Assembly (NCBI GenBank): GCA_900550395.1
Contig: URSD01000034.1
Span: forward strand, 1 to 27,405
DNA length: 27,405 bases
Reading direction: 5' to 3'
From: an uncultured Porphyromonadaceae bacterium
GTDB taxonomy: Bacteria; Bacteroidota; Bacteroidia; Bacteroidales; Muribaculaceae
The notes beneath the pieces are model-generated. The model had not been told where the DNA came from and did not search any database. It worked only from the letters and a program-made list of their open reading frames with translations. Shown here one piece after another: positions 15,903 through 22,856 of the stretch. Numbering within the stretch: the stretch's first letter is position 1; each line of letters begins with the position of its first letter. The translations under genes and the position numbers were made by a program.

Positions 15903-15948
15903 CTGCGCCTCTCGGAGCCGGTCGGCGCCTTAAGGCGCAGCAAAATTA
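15903..15948 (-). promoter_or_regulatory. gapA promoter and hairpin leader
   Basis: Minus-strand TAATTTTG (15941-15948) matches TAnnTTTG. The ~80-nt leader contains the perfect palindrome GCGCCTTAAGGCGC (15925-15938). CTGCGCC (15903-15909) can alternatively pair with GGCGCAG (15934-15940), so two exclusive stems are possible near the transcript 5' end. It could be a stability hairpin or a regulatory switch. Confidence 0.45.
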
Positions 15949-16002
15949 CGGAAATTTTTCGATATTTGGTTATAACGGCCGAAAAAATATGCAAAAAATG
16001 CT

Positions 16003-17082
16003 TTACAGATATTTGTCGCCGAAGCGGTTTTTGGCGTCGTTCACCATCTGCTTGATGCTCTGCTCGCGGCTCTTGGGGCAGATGAGGAGCACGTCGCCGG
16101 CATCGGCCACAATGTAATCCTCAAGGCCATCGACCACCATGAGCTTGTCGCCGCTGACGGCGAAGATGTTGCCGTGGCTGTTGTAGGCGAGGACATTGCA
16201 GTTCTGCGCCACGTTGGCGTCGCTGTTGCGGGGCGAGTTGTCGTAGAGGGCGCTCCATGTGCCGAGGTCGTTCCAGCCGAAGTGTACGGTCTCGACGTAG
16301 ACGTTGGAGGCTTTTTCCATGACGGCGTAGTCGATGCTGATGCTGGGGCAGGCGGGGAATTCGCGGTCAATGAATTCGGTTTCGGCAGGGGTGCCGTAGA
16401 CGCTGTTGCCGGCGTCGAACTTCTCCGCAATCTCGGGAGCGTGTAGGCGGAAAGCTTCCTTGATGCTGGCGGCCGACCAGAGGAATATGCCTGAGTTCCA
16501 GAAAAATTCACCGCTTGCGAGGAACACTTTGGCGAGCTCGAGGTCGGGCTTCTCGGTGAAGGTCTTGACCTTGTTGAGGTCCTGGCCGACGGATTCACCC
16601 ACCTGAATGTATCCGTAGCCGGTCTCGGGGCGCACGGGCGTGATACCGAGGGTGAGGAGGGCGTCGTGGCTCTCCACGAATTCAAATCCGCGGCGCAGAC
16701 TGTCGACAAAGAGAGTCTCGCCGGTGATGAGGTGGTCGCTGGGGGTTACGATGATACTGGCCTGCGGGTCGCGGGCGTAGATGCGCCAGGCGGCCCATGC
16801 TATGCAGGGTGCGGTGTTGCGGCGTGCGGGCTCGGCCAGGATCTGCGCCGGGTCGAGGTCGGGCAGCTGTTCGCGCACGAGGCCGGTGTAGGCTTCATTG
16901 GTGAGCACCAGCACGTTCTCTTTAGGGATTATGGGGAGAAGGCGGTCGTAGCTCATCTGGAGCAGACTGCGGCCTGTGCCCATGAAGTCGATGAACTGTT
17001 TGGGCCGGGCGCTGCGGCTGTAGGGCCAGAAGCGGCTGCCTATGCCGCCGCACATAATCACGCAATAACGATGTGTGTTCAT
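16003..17082 (-). CDS. manC: Mannose-1-phosphate guanylyltransferase
   Basis: 359 aa. The signature MCGGIGSRFWPYSRSARPKQF (10-30), EPARRNTAPCI (84-94), TPSDH (113-117), RPETGYGYIQ (151-160) and FTEKPD (175-180) are those of GDP-mannose pyrophosphorylases. It makes GDP-mannose from GTP and mannose-1-phosphate in the cytoplasm, the precursor of mannosyl and fucosyl units in surface glycans. It has only the nucleotidyltransferase plus short beta-helix region and lacks a fused phosphomannose isomerase domain, the usual state in Bacteroidetes. It starts 61 bp after the GH95 stop on the same strand and may be read through from it; a weak box TAAATTCG in that gap could be its own promoter. Confidence 0.92.
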   Translation of the reverse strand: MNTHRYCVIMCGGIGSRFWPYSRSARPKQFIDFMGTGRSLLQMSYDRLLPIIPKENVLVLTNEAYTGLVREQLPDLDPAQILAEPARRNTAPCIAWAAWRIYARDPQASIIVTPSDHLITGETLFVDSLRRGFEFVESHDALLTLGITPVRPETGYGYIQVGESVGQDLNKVKTFTEKPDLELAKVFLASGEFFWNSGIFLWSAASIKEAFRLHAPEIAEKFDAGNSVYGTPAETEFIDREFPACPSISIDYAVMEKASNVYVETVHFGWNDLGTWSALYDNSPRNSDANVAQNCNVLAYNSHGNIFAVSGDKLMVVDGLEDYIVADAGDVLLICPKSREQSIKQMVNDAKNRFGDKYL

Positions 17083-17142
17083 ATCATCAGGTTCAATAGT
17101 GAGTCCGCGAATTTAAGAAAATTTTCCGTAATCGGCAAATTG

Positions 17143-19557
17143 TCAGCGGCCGATGTGTATGCTGCATTTCTGTCCGGGGGCGAGGCGCAGCACTCGATAC
17201 TCCTCGGGGCGAAATGCTTCTCCGTTGATACTCAACATCTTCGCACCGGACGGAATGCGCAGCGTGCGCTCCGGCTGTGTGCCGGCGGTGAGAGTAATGT
17301 CAATGTCGCGGCCGCCGCGGCTCCAGTTCATGTCCACGGTGTCGCCTCCGCGCACTCTGAAACCGCGTATGCTGCCTTCGGGCCACGCGTCGGGCAGCGC
17401 GGGCAGCGGATTGATAAATCCGTCCTGGCTCTGAAGCAGCATCTCGCCTATGCCGGCGGCGCCTCCCCAGTTGCCGTCCATCTGGAACGGCGGATGGGAG
17501 CAGAACAAGTTGGGGAATGTTCCGGGGCCGTGCTGCCGCGGGTTCTCGCGGGTGTAGGCCGGAGCAAGCAGCGCGTGCAGCAGGCGGTAGGCACGGTTGC
17601 CGTCGCCCAGACGAGCCCAGAAGTTCACCTTCCATGCACGGCTCCAGCCGGTGCCGGCGTCGCCGCGGCGGTCGAGCGTGCGGCGGCATGCCTCAGCCAG
17701 TTCGGGCGTGCGGATGGCCGAAATCTGATTGCCGGGGTGCAGACCGTAAAGGTGGCTGACGTGGCGGTGGTGCGGGTCTACTTCCTCGTATGGCTCAAGC
17801 CACTCCATGAGGCGCCCGTCGGGACCGATGCGGTCGGGCGGCAGCTGCGCCATGTCGGCCCGCAGCGAGTCGGCATACGCTTTGTCGATGCCGAGGATGT
17901 CGGCCGCAGCGGCCACGTTGCCGTAAAGCTCGCGCACTATCTGCGAGTCCATCGTCGGACCCATGCATACGCTCACCTCGGTCGGGTCGGAACCGATGCG
18001 GAACGTATTCTCGGGCGACGACGACGGCGCCGTCACGAGCCAGCCATGCTTCGGCTCACGTATCATGGTCGACCGGAAGAACTCGGCGGCGCCCTTCATT
18101 ATGGGATATATTTCCGACAGGTAAGCGGCGTCGGGGTTGTAGAGGTAATGCTCCCAGAGGTGGGCGCAGAGCCATGCGCCGCCGGTATTGGTGGCGCCCC
18201 AGGAGGGATGTTGCCCGGGGTCGGTGTAGCGCCAGGGATTCGTCATCATGTGCATCACCCACCCCCGCGCGTCCGGACCGTAGAACACGCGCGCCGTATG
18301 CTCGCCGGAGCTGACGGCCCGCCGCACCAGGTCGATGAGTGGTCCGTGCAGCTCTCCCAGATTGCCCGGCTCGGCCGGCCAATGGTTCATCTGCACGTTG
18401 ATGTTGGTGTGATAGTCGCCGTTCCAGGGCGTGGCGATGCCGTCGGCCCACAGCCCCTGCAGGTTGGGCGGCAGGCAGCCCGGTAGCGTGCTGCATATGA
18501 GCAGATAGCGGCCGTAATTATAGTATAAGGCCGCCAGCGAGGGGTCTTCAGCCGTAATGAACGACTCGATGCGGCGGTCAGTGGGTAGCTGCGACGCCTC
18601 GGTGCGCGGCAGCGACACTGCGGCGCGGTCGTAGAGGCTGCGGTGAGCCTCTATGCCGCGAGCCTTGATGGCGTCGGTGTCGCTCTCGCGCATGGCGTCG
18701 TCCACAGCGTGGAGCGCCTGCGTGGAGTAGCGGGCGCCGTAGAGGTAGTCGGTGGCCGCACTCATTATTATACAGGCTTCCGTGGCGCCGCTGACCTGCA
18801 GAGTGCTGTCCGTGGCGTGGCATGTCCCGCCCGTGGCGAGGATGCCGGCGGCGAGGGCGTACTTCATTCCGTCCACGCCGGGCTGACCGCTGTCGAGAGT
18901 GCCGGTCATCAGCAGCGTGGCCGTGCCGGTCTTGCTCACGGTGTAGCGCTCGGGGCGCGTCAGCCGGGCCGTGAAGCTGACGGCTCCGGGCCGCGAGGCG
19001 CGCACCCGCCATATCATTACGTCCGAGCCGCGAGGCACGAAGCATTCCTGCACATACTCGGCGCCACCCGCCGTGTAGGCCGTGTAGGCGCATGCTTCCG
19101 GCAGCTCCAGACGTCGGGTGTAGGCTGTCCATGTCGTATCGGCATAACTGAAATCTATGTGCAGGTCGGCAAGCATCTGGTAGCTGCCGTAGGTGCCTCC
19201 GTCGGTGCTCTGAGTGGGCACAAAGGTACGGTACATCAGCTCCTGGGCCTCACGGTTGCGGCCCTCGCGCAGCAGCCGCTGAATCTCCGGAAGGCTGTGC
19301 GATGCCTCCGGGTTGTCGTAATTGGCGCGGGAGCCACTCCACATACTTATCTCATTGAGCACCACATGCTCGTGCAGCGGATTGCCATAGGGCGTCATGC
19401 CCATGCGCCCGTTGCCCACGGGCAGAGTCTCCTCCCACTGCTCGGCCGGCGCCGTGTACCAGAGTGTAGTCTCCGGCGTTGCCCCCGCAGGCATTGCCTG
19501 CATGCCTCGCGCGCAGCCCGCTGCCAGCAGGGCAAAGAATAGAATCGTATTTCTCAT
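17143..19557 (-). CDS. GH95 alpha-L-fucosidase (or alpha-L-galactosidase), probable lipoprotein
   Basis: 804 aa from the ATG at 19557; an open frame continues ~500 bp upstream across the tRNA but is excluded by the -7 box at 19564-19571. The N-terminus has LLAAGC with Cys15, a plausible lipobox. Family features in order: LWYTAPAEQWEETLPVGNGRMG; WADGIATPWNGDYHTNINVQMNHWPAE (catalytic Asn pair region); APSSSPEN with the general acid Glu; DAGTGWSRAWKVNFWARL; and QMDGNWGGAAGIGEML with the Asp that works with the Asn pair in the inverting mechanism of Bifidobacterium AfcA. It should remove terminal alpha-1,2-fucose or a related L-sugar from host glycans or plant xyloglucan. Downstream manC is close. 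The substrate is not decided by sequence. Confidence 0.93.
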   Translation of the reverse strand: MRNTILFFALLAAGCARGMQAMPAGATPETTLWYTAPAEQWEETLPVGNGRMGMTPYGNPLHEHVVLNEISMWSGSRANYDNPEASHSLPEIQRLLREGRNREAQELMYRTFVPTQSTDGGTYGSYQMLADLHIDFSYADTTWTAYTRRLELPEACAYTAYTAGGAEYVQECFVPRGSDVMIWRVRASRPGAVSFTARLTRPERYTVSKTGTATLLMTGTLDSGQPGVDGMKYALAAGILATGGTCHATDSTLQVSGATEACIIMSAATDYLYGARYSTQALHAVDDAMRESDTDAIKARGIEAHRSLYDRAAVSLPRTEASQLPTDRRIESFITAEDPSLAALYYNYGRYLLICSTLPGCLPPNLQGLWADGIATPWNGDYHTNINVQMNHWPAEPGNLGELHGPLIDLVRRAVSSGEHTARVFYGPDARGWVMHMMTNPWRYTDPGQHPSWGATNTGGAWLCAHLWEHYLYNPDAAYLSEIYPIMKGAAEFFRSTMIREPKHGWLVTAPSSSPENTFRIGSDPTEVSVCMGPTMDSQIVRELYGNVAAAADILGIDKAYADSLRADMAQLPPDRIGPDGRLMEWLEPYEEVDPHHRHVSHLYGLHPGNQISAIRTPELAEACRRTLDRRGDAGTGWSRAWKVNFWARLGDGNRAYRLLHALLAPAYTRENPRQHGPGTFPNLFCSHPPFQMDGNWGGAAGIGEMLLQSQDGFINPLPALPDAWPEGSIRGFRVRGGDTVDMNWSRGGRDIDITLTAGTQPERTLRIPSGAKMLSINGEAFRPEEYRVLRLAPGQKCSIHIGR

Positions 19558-19563
19558 GATGTG

Positions 19564-19571
19564 CAAATATA
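19564..19571 (-). promoter_or_regulatory. -7 promoter box for the GH95 gene
   Basis: Minus-strand TATATTTG lies 6 bp upstream of the ATG at 19557, so the mRNA would have an extremely short leader or none. It is back to back with the tRNA-Ser promoter. Confidence 0.5.
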
Positions 19572-19590
19572 CGAAAACGCCGCGAATTTT

Positions 19591-19621
19591 TTTGCCGAAT
19601 GAAAAAAAAATGCTACTTTTG
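19591..19621 (+). promoter_or_regulatory. tRNA-Ser promoter
   Basis: TTTG at 19591-19594, a 19-bp spacer, then TACTTTTG at 19614-19621: a full match to the Bacteroidetes -33/-7 layout. Transcription should start a few bases before the tRNA at 19637. Confidence 0.7.
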
Positions 19622-19636
19622 CAGTCGCAACCGCAA

Positions 19637-19723
19637 GGAAAGATGCCGGAGCGGTCGATCGGGACGGTCTCGAAAACCGTTGTACTCTTACGGGTACCCA
19701 GGGTTCGAATCCCTGTCTTTCCG
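19637..19723 (+). tRNA. tRNA-Ser (anticodon CGA)
   Basis: 87 nt with the long variable arm of a class II tRNA. The acceptor stem GGAAAGA pairs with TCTTTCC, with discriminator G at 19723. The anticodon stem ACGGT/ACCGT encloses the loop CTCGAAA, giving anticodon CGA (reads UCG). The T arm is CAGGG TTCGAAT CCCTG. CCA is not encoded. The T arm and acceptor 3' strand are also the left arm of a palindromic repeat that recurs downstream, and the gene lies at the edge of a defence island. Confidence 0.95.
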
Positions 19724-19784
19724 CAAAAAAGCAGCCCGCCAGGGTTGCTTTTTTGCGTGAAAGCAGGGATGAGAACCCGAGGGT
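19696..19784. repeat. Imperfect palindrome spanning the tRNA-Ser 3' end (repeat unit 1)
   Basis: The left arm 19696-19737 (T arm, acceptor strand, then poly-A and GCAGCCC) is nearly the reverse complement of the right arm 19742-19784 across the 4-nt loop GCCA. For example, the T-arm bases GGGTTCGAATCCCTG are mirrored by GGGTTCTCATCCCTG on the other strand. The core doubles as an intrinsic terminator. Confidence 0.8.
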
Positions 19785-19818
19785 TCGTTATCGCGTAGCG
19801 CTTTCGCAGCGCAGCGAA
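19707..19818 (+). repeat. tRNA-tail repeat, copy 1
   Basis: Starts inside the tRNA T arm (gaatccctgtctttccgc), includes the terminator hairpin, and ends with an accessory hairpin segment (gcgctttcgcagcgc). Copy 2 follows with a period of 116 bp. Confidence 0.85.
19725..19754 (+). terminator. Intrinsic terminator of tRNA-Ser
   Basis: A 13-bp stem (six A, GCAGCCC; GGGTTGC, six T) around loop GCCA begins 2 bases after the tRNA. The same hairpin is repeated at 19841-19871 and 22400-22431 inside the other repeat copies. Confidence 0.85.
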
Positions 19819-19822
19819 GAAA

Positions 19823-19935
19823 GAATCCCTGTCTTTCCGCAAAAAAGCAGCCCGCCAGGGTTGCTTTTTTTGCGTGAAAGCAGGGATGAGAACCCGAGGG
19901 TTCGTTATCGCGTAGCGCTTTCGCAGCGCTGCGAA
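19823..19935 (+). repeat. tRNA-tail repeat, copy 2 (left boundary of the defence island)
   Basis: Almost identical to copy 1: one extra T in the poly-T run and a GCAGCG/GCTGCG change near the end. It immediately precedes the unique DNA that leads to the RloA/RloB genes. Confidence 0.85.
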
Positions 19936-20160
19936 AAAGAACACAGAGGAACGGCAATAAGTCTCAGAGGTGGCATCAGCGAAGCCGTTGCCAATCCTCA
20001 GAGGCGTTGCCGGTTCTCGGTGTTCCGCAGTTGTCCATAGGCGCGATGCGGTCAAAAGGTCTCAGTGACTGCACCGTCACCTTTTGACGGCATAACCGCC
20101 GCCAACAATGCAGACCGCCCAGCCTCTTACCGCTTTTAATTGAGAAAATCAGGGGAAAAC
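19936..20160. other. Non-coding structured leader region left of rloA
   Basis: No gene found. GTCAAAAGGT (20051-20060) pairs with ACCTTTTGAC (20079-20088), and CCGTCA/TGACGG (20074-20079/20085-20090) forms an alternative stem. An imperfect pair GAACGGCAA / TTGCCGGTTC lies around 19950-20015. It may hold an untranslated RNA or recombination site, but nothing proves that. Confidence 0.35.
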
Positions 20161-20191
20161 TTGTATGTGAACCTTTTTTGACGTAAATTTG
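20161..20191 (+). promoter_or_regulatory. Promoter of the RloA-RloB pair
   Basis: TTG at 20161-20163, then a 20-bp spacer, then TAAATTTG at 20184-20191 (exact TAnnTTTG). The ATG follows at 20223, giving a leader of about 25 nt. Confidence 0.55.
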
Positions 20192-20222
20192 TAATTGAAT
20201 TACGAAAACAGCCATAAAAAGT

Positions 20223-21437
20223 ATGATACTTGACTTTTCCGTGGAGAATTTCCTCTCCTTTTCTGCCCATCAGGAAATCTCATTTGAGGCATCCAACGAC
20301 AATACGTCTGAGGATAGCCTTATAATAAAGGTAAAGCACCCCAGGAGCGGGAGCGTTACCCGTGTCCTGCGTATGTCGTCGGTTTACGGTGCCAACGCAT
20401 CAGGCAAGACCAATCTGCTTTATGCGATTGCCGATGTATGGGCTAAGTTGTATCAGCCGTGTGCATCGAAAGATGAAAAAATCCTCTTCCGACCGTTTGC
20501 CATGCGACGTGACGAGAATACAAAAATGACGGTATCCTTCTTTATCAATGGCGTAAAGTATGACTACCGCATTGAGTACAACGGCGATACAATAGCCTAT
20601 GAATTGCTGGAGTTTAATCCTAACGGCGTGTCATCGCTGTTTTATGAACGCAAGCACAATTACGAGATAAATCTGCCGGAAATAACATTCGGCAAGAATG
20701 TCGGCCTTGACAGCAAGACATCAACGGTTATCACGACCAACACACTGGCTAATCACAGCGTGCTGTCAACCTATAATAAGATTTCGGTCGAGGCTCCTGC
20801 CTTTGAGACGGTTGTAAGCTATATCCGTAATTCCATACTGGCGTCCCAGGTGCATACCAACATCACAGAGCTTCTGAAAGTCACCATCCTGCAACAAGAG
20901 AGGAAAGACTTTATCTTGCGTGCGGTGAAGGAGGCTGATTTCAATATAACCAATATTGTCAATCGTCCTGCCGAAAGAGGGGAAAGCAAAATCGAGTTTG
21001 AGCATGACTATGACAAAGGTCGTTTCACCATGCCAATCGAGTCTGAGTCGGACGGCACACTGTCGTTTGTAGAAAAAATGGATATTCTGTTCGGCGCCAT
21101 AAAGTCTGACCGATTCCTCATGATTGATGAACTTGATGATTCCCTTCATCACGATCTGCTGGTATATTTCCTTCAGACATTTCTGTCGAACGAAAGCGAG
21201 GCACAATTGCTGTTCACCATACATGACCAGCTTATTCTGACGGAGGATTTCATGCGTCGCGATATGGCATGGTTCACTGAAAAAGAGAAAGAAACCGCAT
21301 CAACGGAATTATTCTCGGCCGATGATTTCAACCTGCACAAAAACGCATCCATATTCAATGCCTACAAACTCGGCAAATTAGGCGCCCGTCCACAAGTCGG
21401 CTCGCCTTTCCTCGCCATCAACACAAGTAAAAGATGA
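20223..21437 (+). CDS. AAA-family ATPase, RloA/AbiLi-like phage-defence protein
   Basis: 404 aa. It starts MILDFSVENFLSFS, the typical beta-strand of ABC/SMC-like ATPases of the OLD/RloA group. Walker A is GANASGKT (56-63). The ABC-signature-like ESDGTLSF (275-282), Walker B FLMIDELDDSLH (298-309; Asp302, Glu303) and H-loop FTIHD (331-335) complete the site; the central ~70-270 is the variable insert. No nuclease domain follows, because that function sits in the next gene. Its stop overlaps the next start by 4 bp (ATGA). RloA plus RloB matches the two-component abortive-infection layout of lactococcal AbiL (AbiLi, AbiLii). Base composition is lower in GC than the flanking glycan genes, and the pair is bounded by tRNA-tail repeats, indicating horizontal acquisition. 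Confidence 0.88.
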   Translation: MILDFSVENFLSFSAHQEISFEASNDNTSEDSLIIKVKHPRSGSVTRVLRMSSVYGANASGKTNLLYAIADVWAKLYQPCASKDEKILFRPFAMRRDENTKMTVSFFINGVKYDYRIEYNGDTIAYELLEFNPNGVSSLFYERKHNYEINLPEITFGKNVGLDSKTSTVITTNTLANHSVLSTYNKISVEAPAFETVVSYIRNSILASQVHTNITELLKVTILQQERKDFILRAVKEADFNITNIVNRPAERGESKIEFEHDYDKGRFTMPIESESDGTLSFVEKMDILFGAIKSDRFLMIDELDDSLHHDLLVYFLQTFLSNESEAQLLFTIHDQLILTEDFMRRDMAWFTEKEKETASTELFSADDFNLHKNASIFNAYKLGKLGARPQVGSPFLAINTSKR

Positions 21438-22081
21438 AACGCTCAGATCGTAAAAAGCGCTCTTTCAGGCAGGGAGCCGGCATAGCTGTGATTGGAGAAG
21501 GTCCGACGGAACAGTATTATCTCTTGTCAATGCAGGGATTGCTGGCGGCGAACGTATATCCCAAAGTTGTAAAGGACGGGATGGACTATCTCATTGCAAG
21601 AGTGGAAGAATGTATTGCCGACGGGTATGACAAAATATATTGTCTGATAGACATGGATAATAAGTCCGGCCAGAAAGAGAAAGCCGCCTATGCGTATTTT
21701 CTGCGCCAATATTCAGGCAAGCAATTCAAAAACCGACAGACGGGAGGTTTTACCGAAGTAATCGTTATTGAAAACCATCCCTGTCTTGAAATCTGGTTCT
21801 ACTATTATTTCCGTCTTACAACAGGATTGTATTCCTCGTATGAACGCGTCAATCCGTTGAAACCGGAATTGCGGAAATTCCTTCCGGAATACGAAAAACG
21901 AATAGAGTTTTTCAAGAAGTGCGGTGGACTGCACCAGTATCTGACATCGAAAGGCGGCTCAATTGAAACCGCTGTGAGGAATTCCAGATTATCTATGGTT
22001 CACCATATAGATAATCCGGACGGCGCATTCAGTGAAATGTGTCGGCTGCTTGAAAGGACGGACAGCAGTGAATCTGAATAG
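21434..22081 (+). CDS. RloB/AbiLii-like protein (TOPRIM-like fold)
   Basis: 215 aa. A basic N-terminus (KRSDRKKRS) is followed by IAVIGEGPTEQYYL (17-30), the GEGxTE strand-turn of RloB proteins, IYCLIDMDN (68-76) with the acidic pair of a TOPRIM-like metal site, and IENHPCLEIWFYYYF (111-125), the counterpart of the SNPCFE-W motif characteristic of RloB. It is thought to be the nuclease-like effector working with the RloA ATPase; the molecular target in this branch is not established. Translationally coupled to rloA by ATGA. No third gene follows before the right boundary repeat. Confidence 0.88.
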   Translation: MKRSDRKKRSFRQGAGIAVIGEGPTEQYYLLSMQGLLAANVYPKVVKDGMDYLIARVEECIADGYDKIYCLIDMDNKSGQKEKAAYAYFLRQYSGKQFKNRQTGGFTEVIVIENHPCLEIWFYYYFRLTTGLYSSYERVNPLKPELRKFLPEYEKRIEFFKKCGGLHQYLTSKGGSIETAVRNSRLSMVHHIDNPDGAFSEMCRLLERTDSSESE

Positions 22082-22142
22082 GTGCTGTGCTCATGGCGCA
22101 TCGACAATGCAAGCCTGCGGCATAGATGAAGATATATGATTT

Positions 22143-22323
22143 TGCAACGATTTGCCGTTGCAGTGCCCCGGAAATACTGTTGCAAAAATCGTTGCATTTA
22201 CATTTTTTAACTAAGTTCATAACCTTGATTCCAAAGATAATTATTAACATTGCAATTACAGCAAATCACCCTCGGAGGAGGGTGTGAGGACGTGTGTCCA
22301 ATAACTGTTGCAAAACTGTTGCA
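22143..22323. repeat. Cluster of GTTGCA motifs next to the right boundary repeat
   Basis: GTTGCA occurs at 22157, 22179, 22191, 22307 and 22318, plus the reverse TGCAAC at 22143. TGCAACGAT (22143-22151) and ATCGTTGCA (22188-22196) form an inverted pair. CACCCTC/GAGGGTG (22267-22284) is a further hairpin. The cluster lies just inside copy 3 of the tRNA-tail repeat, where arm-type binding sites of a tyrosine recombinase would be expected. No recombinase gene is present. Confidence 0.45.
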
Positions 22324-22386
22324 CTTGGAAGCTACCAAAAGTGTAACTCAAAGATATTTACAGAATTAGACGACCTAAAAAGGGTT

Positions 22387-22497
22387 CCTGTCTTTCCGCA
22401 AAAAAGCAGCCCGCCAGGGTTGCTTTTTTTTGCATGAAAACAGGGATGAGTACCCGAGGGTTCGTTATCGCGCAGCGCTTTCGCAGCGCAGCGAAGG
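22387..22497 (+). repeat. tRNA-tail repeat, copy 3 (right boundary of the defence island)
   Basis: Begins cctgtctttccgcaaaaaag, identical to the tRNA-Ser end, and continues through the terminator hairpin (eight T here) and the same accessory hairpin. Differences from copies 1 and 2 are few (gcgtgaaag/gcatgaaaa, gagaaccc/gagtaccc, gcgtagcg/gcgcagcg). The T arm is shortened, so it is not a usable tRNA end. Confidence 0.85.
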
Positions 22498-22856
22498 AGT
22501 AAGGCTTACAGCATAGACACTATCTTCCTGCACATTGACCGGCATAGGGAATCCGCAAAGCGGGTGGGATTTTTCAGCTCGCCGCGCTCCACGGACTCCC
22601 TTTTCATTTTCGTTTCATAAGCAGGGGGTGACCAGCGGTCGTGAAGCTGACATCAGCACCCTCCGGCGCCCCTCTTACCTATCCAATATCACTCAGAATT
22701 TCCATATGTAACATAATCATCCTCCCATGTAACACAGCTCGATTTATTGACATATTTTAACACTTCGGGAGAGGTAATTCATGACGGTTTATCTTTTTTT
22801 GCAGTGCGAAAATCATAAAAACGCATCGATTAATACCTAAAATCAGATTCCCTTAA
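22498..22856. other. Gene-free stretch before the GH8 gene
   Basis: About 360 bp with no convincing ORF. Small symmetrical elements such as GCTGACATCAGC occur, but nothing I can assign. A T-rich run (tatctttttttgcag) near 22790-22803 resembles a degraded -7 region, and no exact TAnnTTTG was found, so the GH8 promoter is unresolved. Confidence 0.4.

Noticed and set aside
19688..20040. Short frames in the tRNA-tail repeats (e.g. reading NEPSGSHPCFHAKK)
   Set aside because: They are translations of the non-coding palindromic repeat and occur because the repeat lacks stops. There is no promoter or start context.
19558..20055. N-terminal extension of the GH95 frame across the tRNA and its repeats
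   Set aside because: It runs antisense through tRNA-Ser and the tail repeats and passes the -7 box. The signal sequence starts at 19557.
19936..20160. Retron-type msr/msd RNA
   Set aside because: Inverted repeats are present, but no reverse transcriptase gene lies anywhere in the window.
20223..22081. PARIS (AriA/AriB) system
   Set aside because: The second gene has RloB motifs (GEGPTE, NHPCLE-W) and matches the RloB/AbiLii pattern rather than the DUF4435 TOPRIM protein of PARIS.
19707..22497. CRISPR array
   Set aside because: Only three copies, two of them nearly abutting and the third 2.4 kb away. The units are ~112 bp and derived from a tRNA end, with no regular spacers or cas genes.
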